From: Pedobacter punctiformis
GTDB lineage: Bacteria > Bacteroidota > Bacteroidia > Sphingobacteriales > Sphingobacteriaceae
Direction: 5' to 3'
DNA length: 64,000 bases
Assembly (NCBI RefSeq): GCF_027213715.1
Contig: NZ_JAPWGM010000001.1
Location: 744,001 to 808,000 of the forward strand
Shown: positions 46,154-54,481 of the stretch, one piece after another
Layout of the letters: every line of letters starts with the position of its first letter
Position numbering within the stretch: the first letter of the stretch is position 1
The notes under the pieces: generated by a model
Database searches by the model: none
Told to the model about the DNA's origin: nothing
The model's input: only the letters and a program-made list of their open reading frames with translations
Program-made: the position numbers and the translations under genes

Positions 46154-46918
46154 ATGACGTATATTTTCGATGGCTCCATGCCTGGACTTTTAACTGCGGT
46201 TTTTGAATGGTTTGAACGCAAGCCGGGAAAAGTTGTACTCAAGTCTATCGAAATTTTTCAGCCCGAAGCTTTTGCAGAATCTTTTACCGTAATAACCGAT
46301 CATCAAAAGGCCGACCGGGTTTGGGCAGGGCTCAGGAAAAAAGTTAATCAGGAATGGCTGCGTAAATTCTATTGCAGTTACTTATCAGAAATTCCGGCAG
46401 CTTATAATCACCTTTTCCACTTTTGTTTATATACTTTTAAAAATGCACCCGGCGCCGAAAGTAATTATGGAAATGAACACGTAATGGCCCTTTCTAAATA
46501 TGCTAAAAGTGTAGAAAGGGAAAAACACCGCATGGAAGCTTTTATACGTTTCCAAAAAACCAGCGACAGCATATTTTATTCGGCCATTGATCCTGATTTT
46601 AATGTTCTGCCCTTAATTTTGATCCATTTTAAGAATCGTTATGCTGATCAGCAATGGATTATCTATGATTTAAAACGTAAATATGGTCTTTATTATAACT
46701 TAAAAGAGGTTGAAGAGGTGACCATGAGTTTTACAGATCAGATGAACAAGAAAAATCCGGATGCAGTTTTTATGGATGAGAAAGAAGAACTCTACGCTGT
46801 TTTATGGAAAGATTATTTCAAAAGCGCCAATATTATTGCCCGTAAAAACACTAAACTTCACTTGCAGCATGTACCCAAACGGTATTGGAAATATTTGACC
46901 GAAAAGCAATCGAGTTAA
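46154..46918 (+). CDS. DUF4130-type DNA metabolism protein, partner of the radical SAM enzyme
   Basis: A 254-residue protein of the family that accompanies the radical SAM protein (probable DNA metabolism protein). The N-terminal IFDGSMPGLLTAVFEWFERK and the C-terminal DPDFNVLPLILIHFKNRYADQQWIIYDLKRKYGLYY are its signatures. In some other bacteria the partner is longer and carries a UDG-like domain at the C-terminus; that domain is absent here. It ends FTDQMN ... KRYWKYLTEKQ, with no extra domain. The stop overlaps the region of the Pho-box-like element before the next gene. Confidence 0.85.
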   Translation: MTYIFDGSMPGLLTAVFEWFERKPGKVVLKSIEIFQPEAFAESFTVITDHQKADRVWAGLRKKVNQEWLRKFYCSYLSEIPAAYNHLFHFCLYTFKNAPGAESNYGNEHVMALSKYAKSVEREKHRMEAFIRFQKTSDSIFYSAIDPDFNVLPLILIHFKNRYADQQWIIYDLKRKYGLYYNLKEVEEVTMSFTDQMNKKNPDAVFMDEKEELYAVLWKDYFKSANIIARKNTKLHLQHVPKRYWKYLTEKQSS

Positions 46919-46948
46919 CATTCCATTAACATAAAACTCTTAAATTGC
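46915..46948 (+). promoter_or_regulatory. Candidate Pho box and -7 element of the PhoR-like kinase gene
   Basis: TTAACA at 46915-46920 and at 46926-46931 repeat with an 11-bp period. Nine bases later lies TAAATTGC (46941-46948), near the Bacteroidota -7 consensus. The same 11-bp period and the same 9-base gap occur before the phosphate transport operon. The first repeat overlaps the stop codon of the upstream gene. Confidence 0.6.
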
Positions 46949-46951
46949 AGC

Positions 46952-47977
46952 ATGAAATTAAGTGTGCTGGTTTTATTTACGGCTCTTGCGGTTGGCCTTT
47001 CAATCGGACTGGTTAATTTCCACTTTCAGGGAAGCTGGTATTATTTGCTCATCTCTTTTGGCATTTCCTTTATTACCAGTTTTATTGTTTTTTACTACCT
47101 GATTGAAAAATATATTTATACTAAAATTAAGCTCATTTATAAGCTGATTCACAACCTTAAACTTGGAAAAGACTTAAAAGAAGCACTCGGAGAATATGTA
47201 AGTTCTGATCCGATTAATGATGTAGAACAGGAAGTAAAAGAATGGGCCGGAGCCAAGAAAAAGGAAATCGACTTATTAAAAAAACAGGAACAATTTAGAA
47301 GAGAATTTCTTTCTAATGTATCCCACGAATTTAAAACACCTCTTTTTGCCATTCAGGGTTACATTGAAACTTTGCAGGATTGTGTGGTTGACGATCCTGA
47401 ACAAGCTGTAATTTTTTTAAAGAAAGCAGGCAACAATGTAGAAAGGTTAAGTTATTTAATTAATGACCTGGATGTAATTTCAAAACTGGAAACCGGAGAG
47501 TCTCCTATTCATTATCAGAAATTTGATTTTGTACACCTTGCTAAAGAAGTAATGGACTACCTGGAAGACCGGGCGCAATCCAAAAAAATCAACCTGTTTT
47601 TTAAAGATAAATATTCGGGGCCGACTATGGTTAGTGCCGATCGGGAAAAAATCCGTCAGGTATTAATTAATTTAATTGTAAACAGCATTAAATACGGCAT
47701 AGAAAACGGTGAAACAGCAATTAAGATTTTCGAATTGCACGATCAATTTTTAATTGAAGTAACCGATAATGGTATTGGTATTGAGGAAAAGCACCTTACA
47801 CGCTTATTTGAACGTTTTTATCGGATTGATACCCACCGTGCAAGAGAAGTTGGCGGAACAGGGCTTGGTTTGGCCATTGTAAAACATATTCTGGAGGCCC
47901 ACCAGCAAACTATTTCTGTACGCAGTACACCAGGAATAGGTACAACATTCGCCTTTACACTACAAAAAGGTGGGTAA
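46952..47977 (+). CDS. PhoR-like sensor histidine kinase
   Basis: A compact kinase of 341 residues. Two transmembrane helices (about 4-21 and 28-50) are separated by a loop of only a few residues, so there is no periplasmic sensor domain. The HisKA domain carries His125 in [10 protein letters not shown], and the HATPase domain ends with TDNGIGI and [14 protein letters not shown]. This architecture is that of PhoR-type kinases, which work through the phosphate transporter rather than by sensing directly. No response regulator lies next to it. It precedes the DUF47-PiT operon by 270 bp, and both carry the same upstream element. Confidence 0.85.
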   Translation: MKLSVLVLFTALAVGLSIGLVNFHFQGSWYYLLISFGISFITSFIVFYYLIEKYIYTKIKLIYKLIHNLKLGKDLKEALGEYVSSDPINDVEQEVKEWAGAKKKEIDLLKKQEQFRREFLSNVSHEFKTPLFAIQGYIETLQDCVVDDPEQAVIFLKKAGNNVERLSYLINDLDVISKLETGESPIHYQKFDFVHLAKEVMDYLEDRAQSKKINLFFKDKYSGPTMVSADREKIRQVLINLIVNSIKYGIENGETAIKIFELHDQFLIEVTDNGIGIEEKHLTRLFERFYRIDTHRAREVGGTGLGLAIVKHILEAHQQTISVRSTPGIGTTFAFTLQKGG

Positions 47978-48019
47978 CCCGGCAATGAAATTTTATGCCA
48001 TTAGCAACCTTTAAATTTA

Positions 48020-48082
48020 TAAACCCGCTATAACTCCGGTAGAAAAAACCGGAGTTATAGCGGTTAGCGGGACTGCTGTTCC
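48020..48082 (+). repeat. Dispersed intergenic hairpin element, copy B
   Basis: Starting AAACCCGCTATAAC, it forms a 15-bp perfect hairpin (CGCTATAACTCCGGT with a loop of A-rich bases) and ends TTAGCGGGACT. The outer ends match copy A at 3111-3183 while the stem sequence differs. It lies in the intergenic space between the PhoR-like kinase and the pit operon. Confidence 0.5.
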
Positions 48083-48194
48083 CGAAAAACGACTGACTCT
48101 GGTTTTCCTAAATCCCCATTAAAAAGACTTAACCCTTATAAATCAGCTTGATAAAGCATTAAGACTAAATTAATTCCTTAATATAATTTATAAC

Positions 48195-48228
48195 TTAACA
48201 TTAACTTAACATTGAGCTTGTAGCTTTG
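48195..48228 (+). promoter_or_regulatory. Candidate Pho box and -7 element of the phosphate transport operon
   Basis: TTAACA at 48195-48200 and 48206-48211 repeat with an 11-bp period. TAGCTTTG (48221-48228), a match to the Bacteroidota TAnnTTTG -7 box, lies nine bases further. The geometry is identical to that before the kinase gene. Bacillus PhoP sites also consist of TTAACA-like repeats with an 11-bp period. Confidence 0.65.
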
Positions 48229-48247
48229 CAACATATTATAAATTAAG

Positions 48248-48889
48248 ATGAACAATATTTTCAAGTTCTTTACCCCACAAGATAGAAAGTTCCATCCGCT
48301 TTTCGAACAGGCCGGTAGCAATGCACTTAAAATTTCAGAAGCACTTTTAGAAATGGTGAGCACTGCGGATCCGGAGAGCAGAAAAACAATTTTTAAAGAA
48401 ATTGAACGCTTAGAGCATGTTGGCGATGACATTACGCATTCTATCTTTCTTGAATTAAGTAAGAACTTTATTACTCCGTTTGACAGAGAGGACATTCACC
48501 AATTGGCAACTGCTGTTGATGATGTTGCTGATTATATTTATGGCACGGCTAACCGCATGCAGATGTACAACATGAATGCAATAAGCGAACCGATTGTAAA
48601 AATTGCTGAGCTTTTGGTAGAAATGTGTACTGATATCGATAAGGCTATTAAAGAGCTACGCAGTTTCAAAAACATCCGTGTTATTGCTGATGCTTGTATC
48701 CGCATTAACAGCGGAGAAAATCAGGCTGATTACGTATTTACTTTAGCCGTAGCCCGTTTGTTTGAGTACGAGACTAATGCAATTGAACTAATTAAACATA
48801 AAGAGGTTTTACAAACGATAGAAAAAGCGACCGATAAGTGTGAAGATGTTGCGAATGTACTTGAAACTATCCTTGTTAAAAACGCTTAA
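48248..48889 (+). CDS. DUF47-family (PhoU-like) accessory protein of phosphate transporter
   Basis: Cytoplasmic helical protein of 213 residues of the DUF47/Pit-accessory family, a relative of PhoU. ERLEHVGDDITHSIF and DREDIHQLATAVDDVADYIYG are the conserved metal-binding helices. It is 12 bp upstream of the PiT transporter gene, the arrangement seen in many bacteria, and the two are co-transcribed. It probably regulates the transporter or signals phosphate status to the kinase. A Pho-box-like element precedes it. Confidence 0.92.
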   Translation: MNNIFKFFTPQDRKFHPLFEQAGSNALKISEALLEMVSTADPESRKTIFKEIERLEHVGDDITHSIFLELSKNFITPFDREDIHQLATAVDDVADYIYGTANRMQMYNMNAISEPIVKIAELLVEMCTDIDKAIKELRSFKNIRVIADACIRINSGENQADYVFTLAVARLFEYETNAIELIKHKEVLQTIEKATDKCEDVANVLETILVKNA

Positions 48890-48901
48890 TAAAAAATAAA
48901 C

Positions 48902-49912
48902 ATGGTAACTACCTTATTGGTTGTTGTTGTAATACTGGCTATTGCTTTCGATTACATTAATGGCTTTCACGATGCCGCCAACTCGATTGCAACAGTTGTT
49001 TCTACAAAAGTACTTACGCCTTTTCAGGCTGTTTTATGGGCCGCTATTTTCAATTTTGCTGCTTATTTCTATTTTACAGACCATAAAGTGGCAAATACGG
49101 TTGCTAAAACCGTAATTGAGAGTTACATTACTTTAGAAGTTATTCTTGCCGGATTAATTGCTGCAATTATCTGGAACTTATTAACCTGGTGGTATGGCAT
49201 TCCTTCAAGTTCATCGCACACACTGATTGGTGGGTTTGCTGGTGCGGGTATGACACATGCCCTGCTTACAGGCGCTAGTCCGGTAGATGCCGTTAATATG
49301 GGTTATGTAATTAAAATTGTTTCCTTTATTGTATTGGCTCCGGTAATCGGTATGGTTATTTCGGTTGTTATCACTTTAATCATTATTAATATTTGCCGGA
49401 ATGCAAAACCTGCAACGGCAGAGAAATGGTTTAAACGTCTTCAGCTTTTATCATCTGCTGCTTTAAGTTTCTTCCATGGAGGTAACGATGCACAAAAGGT
49501 AATGGGTATTATTGCCACAGCTTTAATTGCGGCCAAAGTAATTCCAAACTTCGAATCTATGCCGGGTTGGGTTCCTGTAGCCTGTTATTCTGCAATTTCA
49601 TTAGGAACTATGAGTGGTGGCTGGAAAATTGTAAAAACAATGGGATCAAAAATTACGAAGGTAACAGCTTTAGAAGGTGTTGCGGCTGAAACCGCTGGTG
49701 CAGTTACTTTAGGTATTACTGAACATTTCGCAATTCCCGTTTCTACCACGCATACCATTACAGGTTCAATTGTAGGGGTAGGTTTAGTAAAAAGTGTTTC
49801 TGCTGTACGTTGGGGGGTAACCATTAACTTAATATGGGCCTGGATTTTAACGATCCCGGTATCGGCGACATTAGCTGCAATTATTTATGGCTTAATTTAT
49901 TACTTCAGATAG
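48902..49912 (+). CDS. Inorganic phosphate transporter, PiT family
   Basis: Membrane transporter of 336 residues with about ten hydrophobic segments. The two inverted PiT repeats are marked by NGFHDAANSIATVV near residue 20 and FFHGGNDAQKVMG near residue 192. The WYGIPSSSSHTLIGG and AIPVSTTHTITGSI segments are also typical. It couples phosphate uptake to protons or sodium at the cytoplasmic membrane. It follows the DUF47 gene by 12 bp and ends at a strong terminator. The upstream element suggests phosphate-dependent control. Confidence 0.95.
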   Translation: MVTTLLVVVVILAIAFDYINGFHDAANSIATVVSTKVLTPFQAVLWAAIFNFAAYFYFTDHKVANTVAKTVIESYITLEVILAGLIAAIIWNLLTWWYGIPSSSSHTLIGGFAGAGMTHALLTGASPVDAVNMGYVIKIVSFIVLAPVIGMVISVVITLIIINICRNAKPATAEKWFKRLQLLSSAALSFFHGGNDAQKVMGIIATALIAAKVIPNFESMPGWVPVACYSAISLGTMSGGWKIVKTMGSKITKVTALEGVAAETAGAVTLGITEHFAIPVSTTHTITGSIVGVGLVKSVSAVRWGVTINLIWAWILTIPVSATLAAIIYGLIYYFR

Positions 49913-49928
49913 AAGTTACTAAAATATT

Positions 49929-49966
49929 GAAAAGGCCAAAGTTTTAAAACTTTGGCCTTTTTTGTT
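49929..49966 (+). terminator. Terminator of the phosphate transport operon
   Basis: A 15-bp AAAGGCCAAAGTTTT / AAAACTTTGGCCTTT stem directly followed by a T-run lies 17 bp after the PiT stop. Confidence 0.92.
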
Positions 49967-49969
49967 TTA

Positions 49970-50110
49970 TAACGGATTAAGAAATAGCGGAGAGATCTTA
50001 TCATCCAGAAGCTCGAAGGATCTCGTTACAGCCAGCACTCTTATTTCATCCTCTCAGATGCTTCCCATCGTCAGCATGACAAATATATTGCTTTGTTCTG
50101 GCTCGAAATG
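49970..50110. repeat. Degenerate intergenic repeat remnant
   Basis: This 140-bp stretch between the pit terminator and a convergent gene has no gene. It contains AAGCTCGAAGGATCTCG, GTTACAGCCAGCACTCTTATTTC and GTCAGCATGACA. I recognise these phrases from scattered intergenic sequence in Sphingobacteriaceae genomes. The assignment rests on recall, not on a search, and only partial copies are in this window. Confidence 0.4.
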
Positions 50111-50125
50111 AGGTTTATGAAGACC

Positions 50126-50734
50126 CTATTTCTTCATTTCCTTTGCAACGGCTTGCGCCATTACATCATCACTACGTTCTAAATTTTCAATAATGGCTTC
50201 CTGGTTCTTAGCTGAATGATTCTGGCTCATTTTAAAAACATTATCCAGATGGGAAACCAAAATCTCAAATCCTGTGATCGCTTTTAAATGCTTTTGGATA
50301 TAGCTTTCGTCCATCTTATTAAATGCCGCAGGACTTGTTTCCGGATTTTCATAATGATTTGTTAAATCTTTGATAACCTGATAAGTTTCTGCCGGAGACA
50401 TCAGTCTGATAGTTCCTTTGGCCTGCACCGTTTTATAATTCCACGTAGATGCGACAGCTGGGTTTTCATAAACGGAAGCGCTGATATAAGCATGCGCACC
50501 AGAAAAAACGGCCAGTACATTCGGATTTTGTTCAAAAGCTTTGCAATGGTTTGTTTTGGTCATCACATGGCCAATCAGCTTAATTTTATCGCCCTCAATT
50601 ACTGTTTTAACAGGAACTTGGGTAGCAACTGGAAATTCACCGTCAAATCCAATTAGGGTAACGAAAGAGTTTTTATGCATAAAATCCAGAATATCATCCT
50701 GGTTTTCGGTAGTGAAATGTGGTAACTTGTACAT
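50126..50734 (-). CDS. FMN-binding PaiB-like protein
   Basis: A 202-residue protein of the split-barrel FMN-binding fold, annotated in the family as FMN-binding negative transcriptional regulator (PaiB). The N-terminal MYKLPHFTTEN is family-typical and fixes the start at the ATG at 50732-50734; the frame continues 7 codons upstream. GFDGEFPVATQVPV, HVMTKTNHCKAF and VLAVFSGAHAYISASVYE follow in the expected order. The DNA-binding role is reported for the Bacillus relative; whether this one regulates or is an enzyme is unknown. Confidence 0.88.
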   Translation of the reverse strand: MYKLPHFTTENQDDILDFMHKNSFVTLIGFDGEFPVATQVPVKTVIEGDKIKLIGHVMTKTNHCKAFEQNPNVLAVFSGAHAYISASVYENPAVASTWNYKTVQAKGTIRLMSPAETYQVIKDLTNHYENPETSPAAFNKMDESYIQKHLKAITGFEILVSHLDNVFKMSQNHSAKNQEAIIENLERSDDVMAQAVAKEMKK

Positions 50735-50824
50735 AAAAGAATATGTTTTAACCAAAATTAATTTGGCTATAGAATGATAAATAAATACACCTGGAGATTG
50801 GTTTTCGCCAGGCTGGAACGAGAT

Positions 50825-52099
50825 TTAGAACTTAATTTTTAACTCCGCAGTATCGGTTCCATTTTTTGGCAACACCCAGTCCGGTCCTTCTTCAACCAGC
50901 CGCTTTGCTTCTGCATCTGCGTCTTTATTTAAGCCTTTCAGGATTTTTATGGAAGCCGGCCGTCCTGATTTCCGAACTATAAAACTTAAGGTAACATATT
51001 GTTCCGGACCTTTTGGATTATATAACTTGTTATTATATTTCAAATAATCGTCGTAATTAACCGTCGAAACGGGAACAGGTACCGTAATTTCTTTAGAAGA
51101 TTTAGAATCCAAAGCCGGGCTACCTCTTAAAACAACCTTTTTAGCAGGTATCGATTTATTTTCTCTGCCATTGGATCCGGTCATAGCTGCAATCTGACTT
51201 AAAGATAAATCACCACTTAATGCAATTCGTATGGCATTTGGATCTTTAACATTCGATACTTCCGCTTCTTTATACCCTTCAGCTCTAACGACAAGATCCC
51301 TGTTTTTCAGACTGCTATCCACAGGTAAATAAAAATTACCATTGGCATCGGTTTTGGCTTCGCTTTTAGTACCCGCTACTTTAACAATAGCACCTGAAAC
51401 GGGTAGGCCATTCCCTTCAGCACTAACGGTACCACTATAAACCGCTCTATTGGAAATCATTGCCGGCGCTGTTGCAACTCTTGCTTCTGGCGCAGAAAAT
51501 TCTTCCGCACTTTTGGTTGCAGCCTCGCTTACCACCTTGCTTTTCTTTAATGGAGCAGAAATAGACTCATCCATAAGAACAGGACTGCTTAAGGGCTTGT
51601 TATTTTTTGCTAAATTATTTGTTTTTGCCTCTTCAATGGCGCTATCAATTAAGGCAGATTTAGCCCCTTCTTGTTTATCTGCAGTTTCTGCCTCCGCTTT
51701 AGGTTTGTTTGCGGCTATAGCTGTATTTGTATCCAGATTAACGATTACACCATTTGTTTTTCGCAGTGCAACTTCATTACGGTGATTAATTTCACGCATA
51801 AAAAATAAAATACTCACTGTAATAAAGGCTACAGTTGCAGTTGCTGCAATACTTAATCTTTGTGTGGTAATGCCCCAAAGTCTGCGTTTTACAGGTTTAG
51901 CGGCAGTGCGATCATGAAGTTGCTTTTGAAGAATAGAGAGGGTTTGCTTTCTTTTTGGAGATTGGCGCAAGCCTTCAAGGGCTTCAGCCACAAAAGGATC
52001 TTCCAATGCTTGTCGCTCTACAAAGTGCATAGCTTTAGCATCAAGTTTACCATCCAGGTAATCTTCCAGAACATCAATATCTAACCAATCGTTACTCAC
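50825..52099 (-). CDS. Anti-sigma-like membrane protein with carboxypeptidase regulatory domain
   Basis: A 424-residue protein coupled to the sigma gene. The cytoplasmic N-terminus (1-75) resembles anti-sigma binding domains and begins DWLDIDVLEDYLDGKLD. A transmembrane helix lies at about 85-105. A low-complexity periplasmic stretch follows, with a carboxypeptidase-like regulatory domain (about 215-300) and a C-terminal region rich in charged residues (about 345-424) like a TonB-C domain. The start codon is GTG, in GTGAGTAA, overlapping the sigma stop by 8 bp; the overlap suggests translational coupling. It probably holds the sigma factor inactive until an envelope signal arrives. Confidence 0.82.
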   Translation of the reverse strand: MSNDWLDIDVLEDYLDGKLDAKAMHFVERQALEDPFVAEALEGLRQSPKRKQTLSILQKQLHDRTAAKPVKRRLWGITTQRLSIAATATVAFITVSILFFMREINHRNEVALRKTNGVIVNLDTNTAIAANKPKAEAETADKQEGAKSALIDSAIEEAKTNNLAKNNKPLSSPVLMDESISAPLKKSKVVSEAATKSAEEFSAPEARVATAPAMISNRAVYSGTVSAEGNGLPVSGAIVKVAGTKSEAKTDANGNFYLPVDSSLKNRDLVVRAEGYKEAEVSNVKDPNAIRIALSGDLSLSQIAAMTGSNGRENKSIPAKKVVLRGSPALDSKSSKEITVPVPVSTVNYDDYLKYNNKLYNPKGPEQYVTLSFIVRKSGRPASIKILKGLNKDADAEAKRLVEEGPDWVLPKNGTDTAELKIKF

Positions 52100-52670
52100 T
52101 ACTATTTTTCTCTATACAAATCTTCAAATTTCGCTTTCCATTTTGGATGTAGCTTTTTACTTTAAGTATGTCGTAGCCAGTAATATCGGCTACTTCTTTA
52201 TAACATTTCTCCTGCAGATAAAATAAATCTACACTTTTTCGCTGTTCTTCAGGTAAAGTTTCCATACACTTTTCCATTATGGTAAGCTGTGTTTCTTTTG
52301 TGTTGTCGATATCAAGATGCACAAACTCACTGTTTTCCACAAATGTATCATCTAAAGAAACGTTATTTTGCTTCGCCGATTTCCTGATCGCCATTAAACA
52401 ATGGTTACGCGTTAAAACATGCAGCCAACTTTTAAAGTTTTGCACCTCATGGTTTTTGAGTTTGGTAACCAGTTCTTCAAAAATATGCATTACGGCATCT
52501 TTGCTTTGCTCCTCATCTTTAAAATAATTGAAACAAACCCCAAAAACCAAATGCATGTATTTATTATAAAGTTTACCCAATGCATTTAAATTGTCGGTAT
52601 TTTTATACTCGGCAATCAATTTTGCATCATCTTGCTGGTTATTCCCAGCTGTATTTTTTATAAACTTCAA
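52092..52670 (-). CDS. ECF-type RNA polymerase sigma factor
   Basis: Sigma factor of 192 residues. Region 2 contains YMHLVFGVCFNYFKDEEQSKDAVMHIFEELV (about 39-70), and region 4 contains EEQRKSVDLFYLQEKCYKEVADITGYDILKVKSYI (about 139-173). No region 3 or extra N-terminal domain is present, as expected of the ECF group. Its stop overlaps the start of the anti-sigma gene by 8 bp, a typical sigma/anti-sigma arrangement. The promoters it recognises cannot be read here. Confidence 0.93.
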   Translation of the reverse strand: MKFIKNTAGNNQQDDAKLIAEYKNTDNLNALGKLYNKYMHLVFGVCFNYFKDEEQSKDAVMHIFEELVTKLKNHEVQNFKSWLHVLTRNHCLMAIRKSAKQNNVSLDDTFVENSEFVHLDIDNTKETQLTIMEKCMETLPEEQRKSVDLFYLQEKCYKEVADITGYDILKVKSYIQNGKRNLKICIEKNSSE

Positions 52671-52886
52671 AAAATCGGGTAGCTAAAGCGAATTATCTTC
52701 AAGTATAAAAAATATTTTTGAGTGATGAGACATAAACTAAATTATTAGGCTAATTAAACCCTGATAACTTACTGCACTCTAATTTACCGGTAAAGATTAA
52801 TTTGGAGCAAAGTCCAATATTTTAGCGAAGAATGCGAAAATATAATTTATGGCAGCGCTTTTGCTAAACATAATTAAACACACAAA

Positions 52887-53657
52887 ATGAAGAGTACTAC
52901 TATTTTAGCATCATTGGCACTAACGTTAGTTTGCAGCCTGAATGCACAAAGTCAAACAAAATTAAGCGACTTGTTTAAAAAGGTTACGGGCAAGCAAACC
53001 ACTACAACAACTACTGCCTCATCAAGCCTGGGCACGCCATCAACTTTAGAAATTGGCCAGGGAATAAAACAGGCACTGGAACTTGGCGTTTCTGCAGGTG
53101 CAGACAGGCTGTCTGCCAAAGATGGCTTTTTAGGCAACCTTGCCGTTAAAATTTTAATGCCACCTGAAGCACAGAAAGTAGAAAAAACATTAAGAGGACT
53201 TGGTTTAAATTCGCTTTGCGACAATGTAATTACCAGCCTGAACCGTGCAGCTGAAGATGCAGCGAAAGAAGCAAAACCTATTTTTGTATCGGCCATTAAA
53301 CAAATGACGTTAACGGATGCAACAAATATCCTTTTAGGAAATAATGATGCAGCTACGGAATATTTTAAAAGAGTAACCACATCGCAGTTAATGCAAAAAT
53401 TTAGTCCTATCGTTTCAACCAGCTTAAGTAAAGTAAACGCAACGAAGTATTACAGCGATTTAACTTCACAATACAATCGCCTGCCGCTGGTAAAACCGGT
53501 TAACACAAATTTAAGTGAGTATGTTACGCAAAAAGCAATTGACGGTTTATTTATAGAAGTTGCTCAGGAAGAACTTAAAATAAGAGGAAACCTGGGTTCA
53601 CGCAGTACTTCTTTACTTCAAAAGGTATTTGGTTACGCGGACAAGAAAAAGATTTAA
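52887..53657 (+). CDS. DUF4197 domain exported protein
   Basis: An exported 256-residue protein. The signal peptide (about 1-22) and a threonine-rich linker are followed by a DUF4197 domain (about 48-250), with EIGQGIKQALELGVSAGADRLS at its start and KYYSDLTSQYNRLP further on. The domain has no known function; it is found in many Gram-negative bacteria, often encoded near envelope proteins. It stands alone, divergent from the sigma gene, with its own terminator. Confidence 0.88.
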   Translation: MKSTTILASLALTLVCSLNAQSQTKLSDLFKKVTGKQTTTTTTASSSLGTPSTLEIGQGIKQALELGVSAGADRLSAKDGFLGNLAVKILMPPEAQKVEKTLRGLGLNSLCDNVITSLNRAAEDAAKEAKPIFVSAIKQMTLTDATNILLGNNDAATEYFKRVTTSQLMQKFSPIVSTSLSKVNATKYYSDLTSQYNRLPLVKPVNTNLSEYVTQKAIDGLFIEVAQEELKIRGNLGSRSTSLLQKVFGYADKKKI

Positions 53658-53684
53658 GTCGATATTTTATCATAAAACAGAGGA

Positions 53685-53717
53685 GATCCGGATTCTATAA
53701 GTTCCGGATCTTTTTTG
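53685..53717 (+). terminator. Terminator of the DUF4197 gene
   Basis: A GATCCGGA / TTCCGGATC hairpin with a loop of about 9 bases is directly followed by six T residues. Confidence 0.88.
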
Positions 53718-53764
53718 TTTAAAAGTATTTTGTAAAATTGCAGCTTATCAAATACAGCAACTTT

Positions 53765-53855
53765 ATAAATAGGCTGTCGTGCTGAGGCACGAAGCACCCC
53801 TAACTATGCGGGCAGTGTTTGTTGTAGCAGACACTTCGGGAAATGCTTTTCGAAA
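53765..53855. repeat. Degenerate intergenic repeat remnant
   Basis: A 90-bp block with a CGTGC-TGAG-GCACG hairpin and an AGTGTTTG ... CAGACACT hairpin lies between the DUF4197 terminator and the next sigma gene. Phrases such as GTCGTGCTGAGGCACGAAGC are familiar from other Sphingobacteriaceae intergenic regions. This assignment is by recall; no full second copy occurs in the window. Confidence 0.4.
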
Positions 53856-53919
53856 AAAAAGAAGAAAATTTAAAGTAATATTGAGTTCCATCCGTTTACT
53901 GGTTTATAAACAATAAATA

Positions 53920-54471
53920 GTGCCAACAAACGAACCTCAAAATATCATTTTAACGGTTGCCAATTATGGCAAACGCCTGTTCAGTTTTATCCGTGGCCGG
54001 GTAAATACGGATGAGGATGCGGAAGATATTTTGCAGGATGTGTGGTACCAGTTAAGCAATCAGCCGGAAACGAGTGCAATTGAGCAGATTAGTGGATGGT
54101 TATATCGGGTAGCCCGGAATAAGATAACAGACAAATACAGAAAAAAACAGGATGAACTGCTGGAGGATTTGAGTTACGAAGATGAAGACGGCGAAATTAA
54201 TTTCAGAGAGATTTTATTGGCCGATGCGGGCAATGAAGAGACCGAAGAATTGAAAAAGTTATTTTGGGATCAGCTATTTGTGGCCCTTGACGAACTGCCC
54301 GAAAATCAACGGTATGTATTTATTCAAAATGAACTTGAAGAAAGAACATTTCAGGAAATTGCTGACGAAACCGGTGAAAACATTAAAACATTAATATCCA
54401 GAAAAGGTTATGCAGTAAAACACCTGCGTAACCGTTTACAAAATTTATATCAGGAATTTATTAACTATTAA
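53920..54471 (+). CDS. ECF-type RNA polymerase sigma factor
   Basis: Sigma factor of 183 residues. Region 2 (about 22-55) contains RVNTDEDAEDILQDVWYQL, and region 4 (about 122-168) contains ELEERTFQEIADETGENIKTLISRKGYAVK. The start codon is GTG: a stop at 53914-53916 lies two codons upstream, so no other start fits. It is followed by a small membrane protein gene after 10 bp, which may be its anti-sigma factor, and further small genes and hsp20 in the same direction. This suggests an envelope or protein-stress regulon, an inference from neighbourhood. Confidence 0.92.
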   Translation: MPTNEPQNIILTVANYGKRLFSFIRGRVNTDEDAEDILQDVWYQLSNQPETSAIEQISGWLYRVARNKITDKYRKKQDELLEDLSYEDEDGEINFREILLADAGNEETEELKKLFWDQLFVALDELPENQRYVFIQNELEERTFQEIADETGENIKTLISRKGYAVKHLRNRLQNLYQEFINY

Positions 54472-54481
54472 ATTTGCAGGC

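Noticed and set aside
52952..53380. A 142-codon antisense frame over the DUF4197 gene
   Set aside because: It is a shadow of a well-supported secreted protein with its own terminator and shows no domain.
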